Source of the DNA: Micromonospora wenchangensis
Lineage (GTDB): Bacteria; Actinomycetota; Actinomycetes; Mycobacteriales; Micromonosporaceae
Direction: 5' to 3'
DNA: 64,000 nt
NCBI RefSeq assembly: GCF_002210435.1
Contig: NZ_MZMV01000035.1
Location: 1-64,000 of the forward strand
In this document: one piece after another, positions 41,178-50,104 of the stretch
Layout of the letters: each line of letters begins with the position of its first letter
Numbering within the stretch: the first letter of the stretch is position 1
Translations under genes and position numbers: made by a program
Notes under the pieces: generated by a model
Databases searched by the model: none
Told to the model about the DNA's origin: nothing
The model's input: the letters and a program-made list of their open reading frames with translations, nothing else

Positions 41178-42172
41178 GCGTCACTCCCGTTCGGTTGCGG
41201 CGTCCGGTCACCGGGGCGGACCTGCACGTGGTCCGGGGCGAGGTCGAGGCGGACCCGGTCGCGCAGGGCCAGCGCCTCCACGAACGGCGTCGGTAGCTGC
41301 ATCCGGCCGGTCCGGTCCAGCACCGCGTACTCCTCGCTGACCAGTTCGGTGCTGCCGTCGACGCCGATCCGGGCGGTGCGGCGTACCTCGGAGGCGGTCC
41401 GGCCGTCGCGGATCGCGACGGTGCGGCGGACCTGGTCGGCGACGGCGTGGTCGTGGGTGACCACCACCACGGTCACCCCCAGTTCGGCGTTGATGGTGCG
41501 CAGCGCCGCGAAGACCTCCGCGCCGGTCGCCTCGTCCAGTTCCCCGGTCGGCTCGTCGGCGAACAACACCTCCGGGTCGTTGGCGACCGCCACCGCGACC
41601 GCGCAGCGCTGCTGTTCGCCGCCGCTGAGCTGGCCGGGCCGCCGGTCCGCGCAGTACCCCACCCCGACCAGGTCCAGCAGTTCGTCGGCGCGCCGCCGGC
41701 GGGCCCGTGCGCCACCGCCGCGCCGGGCCAGCCGCATCGGCAGTTCCACGTTCTCCCGCGCGGTCAGGTACGGCAGCAGGTTCCGGCCGGTCTGCTGCCA
41801 GACGAACCCGACGGTGCGTCGCCGGTAGGCCAGCCGGCGGCGGGCCGACATCGACAGCAGGTCGTACTCGGCGACCCGGGCGATGCCGGCGGTCGGGGTG
41901 TCCAGCCCGGAGAGGATGTTGAGCAGGGTCGACTTGCCCGAGCCGGAGGCCCCGACGATCGCCACCAGCTCACCCCGGTCGATCACCAGGTCGAGTCCCT
42001 GGAGGGCGACCACCTCGACCCCCTCGGTCTTGAAGATCCGGACCAGCCCGTCGCAGACGATGTGCCCGCGCAGCCGGTCCTGCCCGCCGGCCCGTTCGGC
42101 CGCCCGCTGCGCCGCCCGGCGTTGCAGGTCGGCCAGGTCCGGGACGACGGGGTTCGGGGCGGTCGTGGTCAT
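41174..42172 (-). CDS. ABC transporter ATPase with AbrB-like C-terminal extension
   Basis: 332 aa. ATPase domain about 35-260: GASGSGKSTLLNILSGLDTP, QQTGRNLLPYLT, LSGGEQQRCAVAVAVA, VLFADEPTGELD, VVTHDHAVA. The extra about 70 residues contain EEYAVLDRTGRMQLPTPFVE followed by ALALRDRVRLDL, a pattern like the swapped-hairpin AbrB/SpoVT domain. That tail is unusual for an ABC ATPase and may mediate dimerisation or DNA/partner binding. Starts 1 bp after the stop of the upstream permease. Confidence 0.88.
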   Translation of the reverse strand: MTTTAPNPVVPDLADLQRRAAQRAAERAGGQDRLRGHIVCDGLVRIFKTEGVEVVALQGLDLVIDRGELVAIVGASGSGKSTLLNILSGLDTPTAGIARVAEYDLLSMSARRRLAYRRRTVGFVWQQTGRNLLPYLTARENVELPMRLARRGGGARARRRRADELLDLVGVGYCADRRPGQLSGGEQQRCAVAVAVANDPEVLFADEPTGELDEATGAEVFAALRTINAELGVTVVVVTHDHAVADQVRRTVAIRDGRTASEVRRTARIGVDGSTELVSEEYAVLDRTGRMQLPTPFVEALALRDRVRLDLAPDHVQVRPGDRTPQPNGSDA

Positions 42173-42173
42173 C

Positions 42174-44864
42174 TCAGCTCTCCTCTCCGAGCCGGAGCAC
42201 CTCGCCGAGGCGCATCCGACGGTTGTTCAGGGCCTCCACCGCCAGGGCGAAGCCCAGCGCGACCGCGCCGAGCCCGACCGTGGCGGCGACCGGACCGGGG
42301 GCGAACCCCACCCGCACCGGCGTGCCGTTGGTGAACGCGGCGAGACCGAGCAGCGGGGTGAGCAGCAGCGGCAGCAGCACCCCGACCAGTGCGCCGGTCA
42401 GCACCGCCACCCCGACCAGCGGGGCCAGCTCCACCAGCAGCAGCCCCCGCCACTGCCGGCGGGACAGCCCGAGGGTGCGCAGCCGGGACAGCACCTCCCC
42501 CCGGGCGCGGGCCCCGGCCAGCACGGTGAAGGCGACCGCGAGCAGCGCCAGCACCCCACCGGCCACCGCACCGGCGGTGAACCCGAACGCCAGCAGCCCG
42601 TTGGCGCCCCCGCCACCCAGCCGCAGCCGGGTCTGTGACCAGGTCTGCACCGCCACGCCCCGGGGCCGTTCCCGGCCGGTCACCGCGCCGCCGGTCTGGT
42701 AGCGCTGTTGACCCTCGTCCCCGGCCTGACGCAGCGCCCCGGCGTCGAGCCGGTCGCCGGCCACCAGGAACCCGGTGGGCACCGGCGGACCGTCCCGCCG
42801 GGGCAGCGCCTGCCAGGGCAGCACCACGTACCGGCTGGTGTTCGGCCGGGCCAGCGGGAAGTCGGCGACGGTGTCGGCGGGGGTGAACTCGTACCGCTGG
42901 CCCTGCACGGTGACGAAGGCGGACCGCAGGCCGGCGTCGGCGAGGTCGGCGGCGACCGCCGGGGAGACCACCGCCGGCAGCGGGCCGTCGCCCGGCCGGG
43001 CGTCGCGTAGCGGGCCGGGCACCGGGACGTCCCGGCCGGCGGCCCGCGCCGTGCGGGCCAGGCCGGGACCGTCGACCAGCAGCACGCTGGTGTCACGCAG
43101 CCGGGCGTCGGTGCCGGCGGCGTCGGTGGCCAGCCGCTGCGCCGACTCGTCGACCAGTCCGGTGGCGGCCCGCACCCCGGGCAGCCGCTCCAGCGCCGGC
43201 CCGGTGTCGGGGGCGAGCCGGTCGCCCCGGATCAGCGCGTCCGCCGGCACCGCGCGGGTGGCGACGTCGTCGCGGGTGTCCTCGATGCCGGTGGCGACCA
43301 CCGCGCAGAACGCGGCGGTGGCGACCGCGAGCACCACCACGACCAGTGGGGTGGCCGCCGCCGCCCGGCCGGCGCGGGCCGTGCCCAGGAAGGCGACACT
43401 TCCCCGGGTACGCGCGGCGAGCCGGCCGGCCAGCCGCACCGGCCACGGGTACAGCCGCAGCGCCAGCACCGACGCGGCGACCGCGACCAGCGCCGGCACC
43501 GACACCAGCAGCGGGTCCACCGAGCCGGGGGTGAGGCCGCGCCGCCGCAGCAGCACCACCGCCAGCCCGGCCAGCAGCACCAGCGCCGCCTCGGTGGTGG
43601 CCCGGCGGGCGGACGGCCGCAGCCGGCCCAGGTCCCGCCGCCCGACCACCCCGGACGGTACGGCCAGCGTCGCCACCGGCAGCGCCAGGGTGACCAGGAC
43701 TGTCGCGCCGACGGCGAGCGGCCCGGTGCCGCCGGGCGCACCGGGCAGCAGGCCACCGAGCAGCCAGCCGAGCCCGGCGGCGGGCGGGACGACCAGCAGC
43801 GACTCGGCGAGGCTGCGCCGCAGTCCGGTGGTGGCCCCGCCGCCCCGGGCGCGGATCAGCACGAACTCGGCGCGGCGGCGGCGTACGGCCAGCGCGGCGG
43901 CCAGCACGACCAGCCCGGCCAGCGTCGCCAGCACCCCGGCGGCGATGACGGCGAGCAGGGTACGCGCCGAGGTGACCGCTTGGCTGAATTCGCGCAGCGG
44001 CACGTCGACGCCCTGGGTCAGCTCGGTGTCGGTGGCGGTGCTGGCGCGGACCAGCCGTTGCACCCCGTCGACGAGTTGGTCGATGCGCCGCACGTCGATG
44101 CCGTCGGCGCCGAGCCGGTAGCGCCAGGTGAAGGAGATCGGTCGCCCCTGCCCGGCCAGCCGGTCCAGGGCGGCGACGGCGACCGCCCCGACCAGGATGA
44201 ACGGTTGCCCGTCGCCCTCCGGCTCGCCGACCTGGAGCACCGACGGCAGGGTGTCCCAGCTTCCGTCGGCGGGGTCGACGGGGCGGAACGTCCCGACCAC
44301 GGTCAGCGGGGTGGACGGGTGCTGCGGGTCGGGGGCGGCGAGCCGGAGCCGGCTGCCGACGCGCAGCCCGAACCGGCCGGCGACGTCGGCGGCGAGGGCG
44401 ACCTGCACCGGGGCGTCGTCGTCGGGTGGGACGGCCGGCCAGCGCCCCTCGACCAGGGTGCCGGTCGTCTCGATGCCGGGGGTGGCCCGCAGGCCCAACT
44501 GCACCAGGTAGTTGCCCCGGGCCAGGTCGGGGCCGGTGACCAGGTCACCGGGGGTCTGCGCGGCGTACCAGCGGTGCGCCACGGCGGCGCGCACGTCGGC
44601 GGGCATCCGCTGCTGGAACGTGTCGAGGTCGGCGGCCCGGCCGCTGGCCGGTGGCGCGCCGACCGTGGGACGGGTGGTGTAGGTCAGGTCGCGGCGGGCA
44701 CCGGGCTCGGCGGCGAGGTGTTCCCGCAGCCCCTGGTCGGCCAGCCGGTTGGCCACCCTCGGCACCCCGGCGACCAGCAGGGCGATCACCAGGGTCAACG
44801 CGGCCAGCAGCAGGAACTGGCCGCTGTGGGCGCGTACCCGACGGATCACGACGCCGATGTTCAT
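42174..44864 (-). CDS. Large FtsX-family ABC permease (B)
   Basis: 896 aa. Starts VIRRVRAHSGQFLLLAALTLVIALLVAG (first helix), then a large extracytoplasmic domain, an FtsX core of three helices at about 300-420, an internal membrane block at about 450-545, a second extracytoplasmic domain and a final three-helix FtsX core ending ALGFALAVEALNNRRMRLGEVLRLGEES. Two FtsX units in one chain, as in MacB-like exporters duplicated internally. Probable partner of permease A and both ATPases; substrate unknown (lipoprotein/peptide/antibiotic export or envelope stress). Confidence 0.88.
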   Translation of the reverse strand: MNIGVVIRRVRAHSGQFLLLAALTLVIALLVAGVPRVANRLADQGLREHLAAEPGARRDLTYTTRPTVGAPPASGRAADLDTFQQRMPADVRAAVAHRWYAAQTPGDLVTGPDLARGNYLVQLGLRATPGIETTGTLVEGRWPAVPPDDDAPVQVALAADVAGRFGLRVGSRLRLAAPDPQHPSTPLTVVGTFRPVDPADGSWDTLPSVLQVGEPEGDGQPFILVGAVAVAALDRLAGQGRPISFTWRYRLGADGIDVRRIDQLVDGVQRLVRASTATDTELTQGVDVPLREFSQAVTSARTLLAVIAAGVLATLAGLVVLAAALAVRRRRAEFVLIRARGGGATTGLRRSLAESLLVVPPAAGLGWLLGGLLPGAPGGTGPLAVGATVLVTLALPVATLAVPSGVVGRRDLGRLRPSARRATTEAALVLLAGLAVVLLRRRGLTPGSVDPLLVSVPALVAVAASVLALRLYPWPVRLAGRLAARTRGSVAFLGTARAGRAAAATPLVVVVLAVATAAFCAVVATGIEDTRDDVATRAVPADALIRGDRLAPDTGPALERLPGVRAATGLVDESAQRLATDAAGTDARLRDTSVLLVDGPGLARTARAAGRDVPVPGPLRDARPGDGPLPAVVSPAVAADLADAGLRSAFVTVQGQRYEFTPADTVADFPLARPNTSRYVVLPWQALPRRDGPPVPTGFLVAGDRLDAGALRQAGDEGQQRYQTGGAVTGRERPRGVAVQTWSQTRLRLGGGGANGLLAFGFTAGAVAGGVLALLAVAFTVLAGARARGEVLSRLRTLGLSRRQWRGLLLVELAPLVGVAVLTGALVGVLLPLLLTPLLGLAAFTNGTPVRVGFAPGPVAATVGLGAVALGFALAVEALNNRRMRLGEVLRLGEES

Positions 44865-44907
44865 CGCTGGTCCTCCCCGTGGTGCAGCGGTCCGGTCGTC
44901 GTGGTTC

Positions 44908-47900
44908 TCACCGGTCTCCCCCGGTGTGCAGCCGGGCGGCGGCGACCCGCTGCCGCAGCCCGGCGGCCATCGCCGCGCTGCCGGCCAGCGCGGCCAGCAG
45001 CAGCCCCGCCACGGTCCACCCGATCGGGGTCCAGGCCAGGGCGAACGCCGGGGCTGGCACGGGTCGCCCGGCGGCCGGGGTGAGGATCACCAGGGGTGCC
45101 ATGGTGGCCCCGACGACCGCGCCGAGCAGCAGGCCGACGCCGACGCCGATCCCGGCCAGGAAGGTCTGCTCGGCGAGCAGCGCGCGGGCCAGCAGCCGAG
45201 GGGACGCGCCGAGGGTGTGCAGCACCGAGAACTCACCGATCCGGTGCCGGGCGGTGGCCCACACGTCGACCACCAGACCGACCAGGGCGAGCAGCACCGA
45301 GCCGAGGGCGGCGGCCAACAACCCGGTCCTGGCCCCCTGCCAGTACGGGTCGTCGGCGGCCACGGCGGCGGCCTGCCGGCGGTCCAGCAGGGTCGTGCCG
45401 GGCAGCGCGGCGGCGGCCCGGGTCGCCTCGGCGTGGGCGGCGGGGTCGGTCCGCAGCCACCACTCGGGTACCGCCCGGACGGTGCCCGAGTTGCGGATCA
45501 GCCAGTCGGTGGCGGCGGGCAGGTCGATCAGCACCCCGTCCCCGGCGGTGGCGGGCAGCGCGGTCACCTCCCCGACCAGGCGCACCGGCAGGGAGACCCC
45601 GGACAGGGTCAGCTGCACGGTCTCCCCGGGCCGGACGTTGAGCGCGGCCCGCACGGCCGGGGTCATCACGGCCGGCACGGCGGTTTCCGGGCCGTCCGGC
45701 ACCACCGCGAAGCGGGACGCCGGCTGGTAGGCGTACCGGCCGCCGTCGAGGAACCCGACGGGGTGGGTGGCGGTCAGTCCGGCCTCGTCGGCGGTGGCGG
45801 TGCTGCTCTTGGCGGACTCGGCGGCGGCCACCCGCCACCGGCCGGTGAGCGGGAGCGTGGTGGACCGGGCGTCCGGGCCGACGGTGCGCAGGTCCCGCAC
45901 CTTCAGCGCGTACGCGGTGCCGGCGACGTCCCCGCCGTCGGCCTCGAACCCGGCCAGCCGCAGTCCCGCGACGGCGGGCAGGTCGACCCGGAACGCGGTG
46001 GCCCGCCCGTCGCTGCCGGTGCTCGCCACGCGCAGCCGGTAGGCGAGCCCGTCGGCGCGGGTGAGCAGCACCGAAACGGTGATCCGGTGCGGGGCGACGG
46101 CCTGGTCGACGGGGGTGAGCACGGTGCCGGTGAGGCTGCGGGCGTCGGCCGGCAGCGGCAGCCCGAGGGCCGGTCCCCGGGCGGCGGTCAACCGCGCGAA
46201 CAGTTCCCGCGCGGACCGGTCGGCGAGCCGGTCGCTGAGCTTCGCCACCTCGGCGGCCTGGGCGGTGTCCAGGCCGAGCACGGTGGCCTGCCGGTCGTCC
46301 CGGCCGACCCGGATGTCGTCACGCCAGGCCGGCAGCGCCCGGTCGACGCCGGGCAGCGCGGCGAGCGCGGCGGCCCGGTCGACGGGGGCGACGCCGGTGC
46401 GTTCGACCAGCCGCAGGTCCGCGCCGATACGGTGGTCGGCCTGGTCGACCTGGGACCGTTCCCCGGTGGCGACCAGCGACCAGGCCAGGGTGCTGCCGCC
46501 GACGGCGAGGGCGAGCAGCAGCACCGGCCCGGCGTGTGGCCGCCGGCCGGCCTGCCACATCCCGAAGATGGTCGCGGTCCACGGCCGCCTGTCGACGAAC
46601 CGTTCGGCGAACCGGGTGGCCGGCGGGAGCAGCCGCAACGCCACCACCGCCCCGGCCAGCACCCCCAGGGTCGGGGCGGCCACCAGCAGCGGGTCGACGC
46701 CGAGGTCGTTGCCGGCCCCGGCCAGCGGTGAGGAGTAGCGGCGCAGCTGCACCCAGGCGAGGGCGGCGAAGGCGACCAGGGCCAGGTCGAGTCCGGCCCG
46801 GCTGACGGTGGTGACCCGGTCGGGGCGGGACCGGGCGGCCAGGTCGGCCACGTAGGTGCCCGCCCCGCGCAGGGTGGGGGCGACCATCGCGGCGAGGCAG
46901 CCGAGGGCGGTGGCCAGGGCCGCCGCCCAGACCCACCGGCCGCCGCCGACGGCACCGCCGAGGTCGACCGGCCCGTCGGCGGCGACCCGGCGCAGCGCCC
47001 CACCGGCGAGCAGGGGCCCGAGCAGGGCGGCGGGTACGACCACCAGGGTCGCCTCCCGGGCGGCCAGGCCGGCGAGTTGCCGGCGGGCCGCGCCCCGGGC
47101 CCGCAGCAGGGCGGTCTGCGCACGCCGGTCCTCGTGCAGCAGGGCGGCGATCAGCACCAGCGCGTACCCGCCGAGGACCACGATCAGCAGCAGCGGGGTG
47201 GCCAGGGCCGAGCGGCCGGCCAGGTCGGCCCGGCTGATCCGGTCGATGAGCCGGTCGAGGGTGGTCACCGCCTGGGCAGACGAGCCGAGTCCGGCCGTCT
47301 CGGGCACCCCGGTCGCAGCGGTGGCGACGGCCCGGCGCAGCGCGGGCAGCCGGTCCGCCCCGACGGCGGTCAGGTCGGGGGCGACCACCCAGGCGGCGGA
47401 GACCGGGCCGGGGAAGGCGGCCGCGAAGTCGGCCGGGTCGAGCACGAACGGCCCGTGCGTGGCGTCGCCGTCCGCGTCGGTGCCCAGTCCGGGGGCGAGC
47501 CGCCAGTACGGGTCGGCCGGGTCGCGGGGCCGCCACGTGCCGGCGAGCACCACCTCGGTACGCCGGTCGGCGCTGCGGTCGCGCATCGGCACCCGGTCGC
47601 CGGTGCGCAGGCCCAGCGCGCCGGCGACCTTCTCGGGCAGGGTGGCCTGGAGCGGGCCGGCCCCGGCGGTCGGCCAGTCGCCGTCGACGAGGTCGGCGTG
47701 CCCGGCCAGGTCGTCCAGGGTGGCGAGGGTGGCGAAGACCGGTTCCTTTCCGGTCCGGATGCCCGGGGCGAGGGTGCCGGTGAGTTCCCGTCCGGTGCCG
47801 TAGCGGGCGGCGGAGACCCGGATCGGGGTGCCTTCGAGGGCGGTGGCGAAGCCGTCCCGGACGGCCCGGTCGCGGATGGCGTACTCGGTGCGGTCGCGGC

Positions 47901-48093
47901 CACCGGAGCCGCTGACCAGCAGGCTGCGTTCCTCGACGGGCGCGGCGGTGATCAGGGCGCGCTGCCCGGCGTCGACGGCCCGCCGGTTGTAGTCGGCCAG
48001 CCCGGTGACCAGTGCGGTCGCGACCACTGCGGCGGCGACCGCCGCGAGCAGCAGTCCCCGCGCCTCGCGGGCCCGCCTCCACACCAGCTTCAT
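44908..48093 (-). CDS. Large FtsX-family ABC permease (A)
   Basis: 1061 aa. First helix GLLLAAVAAAVVATALVTGL after a short basic start; large outer domain (about 35-310); FtsX helices with LLHEDRRAQTALLRARGAARRQL; central membrane block; second outer domain; C-terminal core with HRIGEFSVLHTLGASPRLL, the usual FtsX loop. Homologous in layout to permease B, 43 bp downstream. ATG 48093 has GGGGAGG upstream; first gene of the operon. Confidence 0.88.
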   Translation of the reverse strand: MKLVWRRAREARGLLLAAVAAAVVATALVTGLADYNRRAVDAGQRALITAAPVEERSLLVSGSGGRDRTEYAIRDRAVRDGFATALEGTPIRVSAARYGTGRELTGTLAPGIRTGKEPVFATLATLDDLAGHADLVDGDWPTAGAGPLQATLPEKVAGALGLRTGDRVPMRDRSADRRTEVVLAGTWRPRDPADPYWRLAPGLGTDADGDATHGPFVLDPADFAAAFPGPVSAAWVVAPDLTAVGADRLPALRRAVATAATGVPETAGLGSSAQAVTTLDRLIDRISRADLAGRSALATPLLLIVVLGGYALVLIAALLHEDRRAQTALLRARGAARRQLAGLAAREATLVVVPAALLGPLLAGGALRRVAADGPVDLGGAVGGGRWVWAAALATALGCLAAMVAPTLRGAGTYVADLAARSRPDRVTTVSRAGLDLALVAFAALAWVQLRRYSSPLAGAGNDLGVDPLLVAAPTLGVLAGAVVALRLLPPATRFAERFVDRRPWTATIFGMWQAGRRPHAGPVLLLALAVGGSTLAWSLVATGERSQVDQADHRIGADLRLVERTGVAPVDRAAALAALPGVDRALPAWRDDIRVGRDDRQATVLGLDTAQAAEVAKLSDRLADRSARELFARLTAARGPALGLPLPADARSLTGTVLTPVDQAVAPHRITVSVLLTRADGLAYRLRVASTGSDGRATAFRVDLPAVAGLRLAGFEADGGDVAGTAYALKVRDLRTVGPDARSTTLPLTGRWRVAAAESAKSSTATADEAGLTATHPVGFLDGGRYAYQPASRFAVVPDGPETAVPAVMTPAVRAALNVRPGETVQLTLSGVSLPVRLVGEVTALPATAGDGVLIDLPAATDWLIRNSGTVRAVPEWWLRTDPAAHAEATRAAAALPGTTLLDRRQAAAVAADDPYWQGARTGLLAAALGSVLLALVGLVVDVWATARHRIGEFSVLHTLGASPRLLARALLAEQTFLAGIGVGVGLLLGAVVGATMAPLVILTPAAGRPVPAPAFALAWTPIGWTVAGLLLAALAGSAAMAAGLRQRVAAARLHTGGDR

Positions 48094-48233
48094 CCGTTGC
48101 CTCCCCGGGGCCCGGGGTCGGGCCGACGGAGAGCAAGAGCGGTGACCCGGCGGGAAAGGTTCGCACCCGTTACTTGATCGTTACCCGGCCCCGCCGGTTG
48201 GCCCGCAGGCGTGGATCTGGTGTGATCGGCGGC

Positions 48234-48527
48234 ATGGAAACCGCGCTGATGCTGTCGACTCTCGCCCTCGTGCTGGCGCTGGTGATGCAGTTCCCGCTGC
48301 GCAACCGCCGCGACGACGTGTCGTTCCGGCTGGTGGAGATCGAGCGCCGCCAGCGGCTGATCATGGAGCACCTGGGCGTCGTGGACCGGGGCCCGGCCCT
48401 GCCCGGGGTGCGGGAGCACCTGGCCCGGGGCGACAAGATCCGGGCGATCAAGGCGTACCGGGAGGCGACCGGGACGGACCTGCGCACCGCCAAGGAGGCG
48501 GTCGAGGCGATCGCCACCGGACGCTGA
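48234..48527 (+). CDS. Small membrane protein with L7/L12-C-like tail
   Basis: 97 aa. One N-terminal helix (LMLSTLALVLALVMQFPL), a charged segment, then GDKIRAIKAYREATG and TAKEAVEAI, which resemble the C-terminal domain of ribosomal protein L7/L12. Such membrane/L12-like proteins are common, uncharacterised actinobacterial genes. TGTGAT lies seven bases before ATG 48234 (leaderless). The stop codon overlaps the first unit of a 52-bp tandem repeat. Confidence 0.75.
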   Translation: METALMLSTLALVLALVMQFPLRNRRDDVSFRLVEIERRQRLIMEHLGVVDRGPALPGVREHLARGDKIRAIKAYREATGTDLRTAKEAVEAIATGR

Positions 48528-48764
48528 CCCCAAGATCGACGCAGTTGGGCCGACGTTGCGCGGACACACCGGCCACTGACCCCAAGATCGACTCAACTGG
48601 GCCGACGTCACGCGGCCACAGCGGTCACCGAGCCCAAGATCGACTCAAGTAGGCCGATAGTGCGCGGTCACAGCAGCCACGGAACCCGAGATCGACTCAA
48701 GTGGGCCGATGTTGCGCGGTCACAGCGGCTTACATACCGCAACATCAGCGACATTGAGTCGATC
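48526..48764. repeat. 52-bp tandem repeat (4 units) with a terminal inverted partial copy
   Basis: Units 48526-48577, 48578-48629, 48630-48681 and 48682-48733, each exactly 52 bp and carrying CCCAAGATCGACTCAA-like cores with a GGGCCGATGTTGCGCGG-like middle. After the fourth unit, CGCAACATC (48738-48746) and TTGAGTCGATC (48754-48764) form a reverse-complement of the unit core, so the last unit and this copy can fold into a long hairpin. No spacers, hence not CRISPR. No gene is supported between 48528 and 48853. Confidence 0.9.
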
Positions 48765-48853
48765 ACGCCGGCGATCGCAGCGCGCGCCGGCCCGGCGTCG
48801 ATCATGGGGTCGGCGTCCAGGCCCGACCGGGCAGTCTTGCGGCCCGGCCAGGG

Positions 48854-49441
48854 TCAGCCCGGGACCGACGTCCGCCGGGCCGGCCGGTACATGGAGCAGA
48901 CCAGCGGGCCACCCTCGATCGTGGTCCGCGCCGTGACCGTGAAGCCGAGGCGTTCGTAGAGGCGGACGTTGCGCTCGTCGGAGGTTTCCAGCGCGATGCC
49001 GCCCGGGTCGCCGGACTCCTCGACGAGGGTCACCCCCGCGGCGGCGACGGCGGAGCCGAGACCGACGCCGCGCCGGTCCGGGTGGACGCCCAACGTCGCG
49101 AGTTCCCACGCGCCGGGTGGCCGCGCCGGCAACTCGACGGCCATGAGCGCCGCCAGCCGGTCACCGTGCAGGTCCGCGATCCGCGCCCGGAGGTCCTCCC
49201 CCGGCGCGGGCGCGTCGCCCGGCAGGAACGCGGCCACCGCCTGAGCGTCGTCAGCGACGAGGACGAGGCCGTGCGCCAGGGCGTGCCCCAGGTAGAGGGC
49301 CTGCAGCTCCTCGAGTCGACGCGGGTAGTCGTCGGCCGGGATCGACCACCGCGTCCACGGGTAGTCGTGGAAGGCGACGGCGAGCGTACGCGCGGCGCGG
49401 GGCAGGTCCTGGGCGGCGGCCCGGCGGATCTGGCTGGTCAT
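48854..49441 (-). CDS. GNAT N-acetyltransferase
   Basis: 195 aa. IRRAAAQDLPRAARTLAVAF, FLPGDAPAPGED, WELATLGVHPDRRGVGLGSAVAAA (acetyl-CoA motif A) and ALETSDERNVRLYERLGF (motif B); DYPWTRWSIP near the start is typical of the actinobacterial subgroup. Substrate unknown. ATG 49441 lies seven bases after TAGGCT (leaderless), which excludes the longer frame to 49519. Confidence 0.87.
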   Translation of the reverse strand: MTSQIRRAAAQDLPRAARTLAVAFHDYPWTRWSIPADDYPRRLEELQALYLGHALAHGLVLVADDAQAVAAFLPGDAPAPGEDLRARIADLHGDRLAALMAVELPARPPGAWELATLGVHPDRRGVGLGSAVAAAGVTLVEESGDPGGIALETSDERNVRLYERLGFTVTARTTIEGGPLVCSMYRPARRTSVPG

Positions 49442-49455
49442 CGGCCCGAGCCTAG

Positions 49456-49644
49456 TCAGCCCGTGGTCAGCTCCGGCCGGTGCTCGCGGATCCACGCCTC
49501 GACGTCGGCCTTCCGCCACACCTTGCCCTGCATCAGGTCGGCCACCGGATCAGGGAAGTTCCGGTGACTGGTGATCACGTAGACCCGCTGCTTGCTGATG
49601 CCGCCCAGCATCACGCGGATCTCGTGCGCACCCACCAGCTCCAT
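49456..49644 (-). CDS. Small helix-turn-helix (AlpA/excisionase-like) DNA-binding protein
   Basis: 62 aa: MELVGAHEIRVMLGGISKQR, then VYVITSHRNFPDPVADLMQG and KVWRKADVEAWIREHRPEL. This is the winged MerR/AlpA-type fold: helix-turn-helix followed by the W-x-x-x-D-V-E-x-W helix. ATG 49644 lies seven bases after TAGCGT. It could be a residual excisionase or a resident regulator; no integrase or phage genes are nearby. A 14-bp palindrome lies 32 bp upstream. Confidence 0.75.
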   Translation of the reverse strand: MELVGAHEIRVMLGGISKQRVYVITSHRNFPDPVADLMQGKVWRKADVEAWIREHRPELTTG

Positions 49645-49675
49645 ACGGCGGACGCTAAACAGTTGCCCCGGACTC

Positions 49676-49689
49676 TTGACCCGGGTCAA
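49676..49689. promoter_or_regulatory. Palindrome between the HTH gene and its divergent neighbour
   Basis: TTGACCCGGGTCAA, a perfect 14-bp palindrome in a 67-bp divergent spacer. It could be the operator of the small HTH protein; it also supplies a TTGACC -35-like box in both directions. Confidence 0.5.
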
Positions 49690-49711
49690 CATACCGGTCA
49701 CTGTATCGGGT

Positions 49712-50104
49712 ATGCCAAAGAACGTTTCGCCTGTTCATGATCGGCAGCGGCGGCCCGTGGGTGGGCATCCACCGATGCGTCCGCTGTGGCGCTGCCGGAC
49801 GTGTGCCGCACCCTGGCCGTGCCAACCCGCCCGCCTGCTCCTGACCAGGGAGTACCGCCGGGACCGGGTGGCGCTGTCGATCTACATGTCCAGCCAGTTG
49901 TTCGAGGCCACCGCCGACCTGGTGCGACTCAATCCGCACCCGGCCCCGTCCCCGGCGGAACTGTTCGACCGTTTCCTCGCCTGGACCGCCCGGCCATCCA
50001 CCCGTACGGACGCCTCCACGCCGGGCGACGGGTGCCGGCCCGGGGACGCGACCCCGCAGCCGAATGCGGAACGGCCTGCCGGCCGACTGCCGGAAACTAT
50101 CTGA
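49712..50104 (+). CDS. Hypothetical protein with CRTCAAPWPC motif
   Basis: About 130 aa from ATG 49712; the conserved core starts at MRPLWRCRTCAAPWPC (ATG 49775 is an alternative start), followed by ARLLLTREYRRDRVALSIYM and a helix AELFDRFLAWTA. Proteins of this kind are frequent in Micromonosporaceae, often next to small HTH genes, and are sometimes labelled flavin reductase without evidence. The three cysteines may bind zinc. Function unknown. Overlaps tail-to-tail with the next minus-strand gene by 8 bp. Confidence 0.6.
   Translation: MPKNVSPVHDRQRRPVGGHPPMRPLWRCRTCAAPWPCQPARLLLTREYRRDRVALSIYMSSQLFEATADLVRLNPHPAPSPAELFDRFLAWTARPSTRTDASTPGDGCRPGDATPQPNAERPAGRLPETI

Noticed and set aside
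48526..48764. CRISPR array
   Set aside because: Units are adjacent with no unique spacers and no cas genes are near; simple tandem repeat.
49456..50104. Integrated element (excisionase-like HTH)
   Set aside because: No integrase, attachment site or tRNA nearby; GC dips only in the following intergenic stretch.
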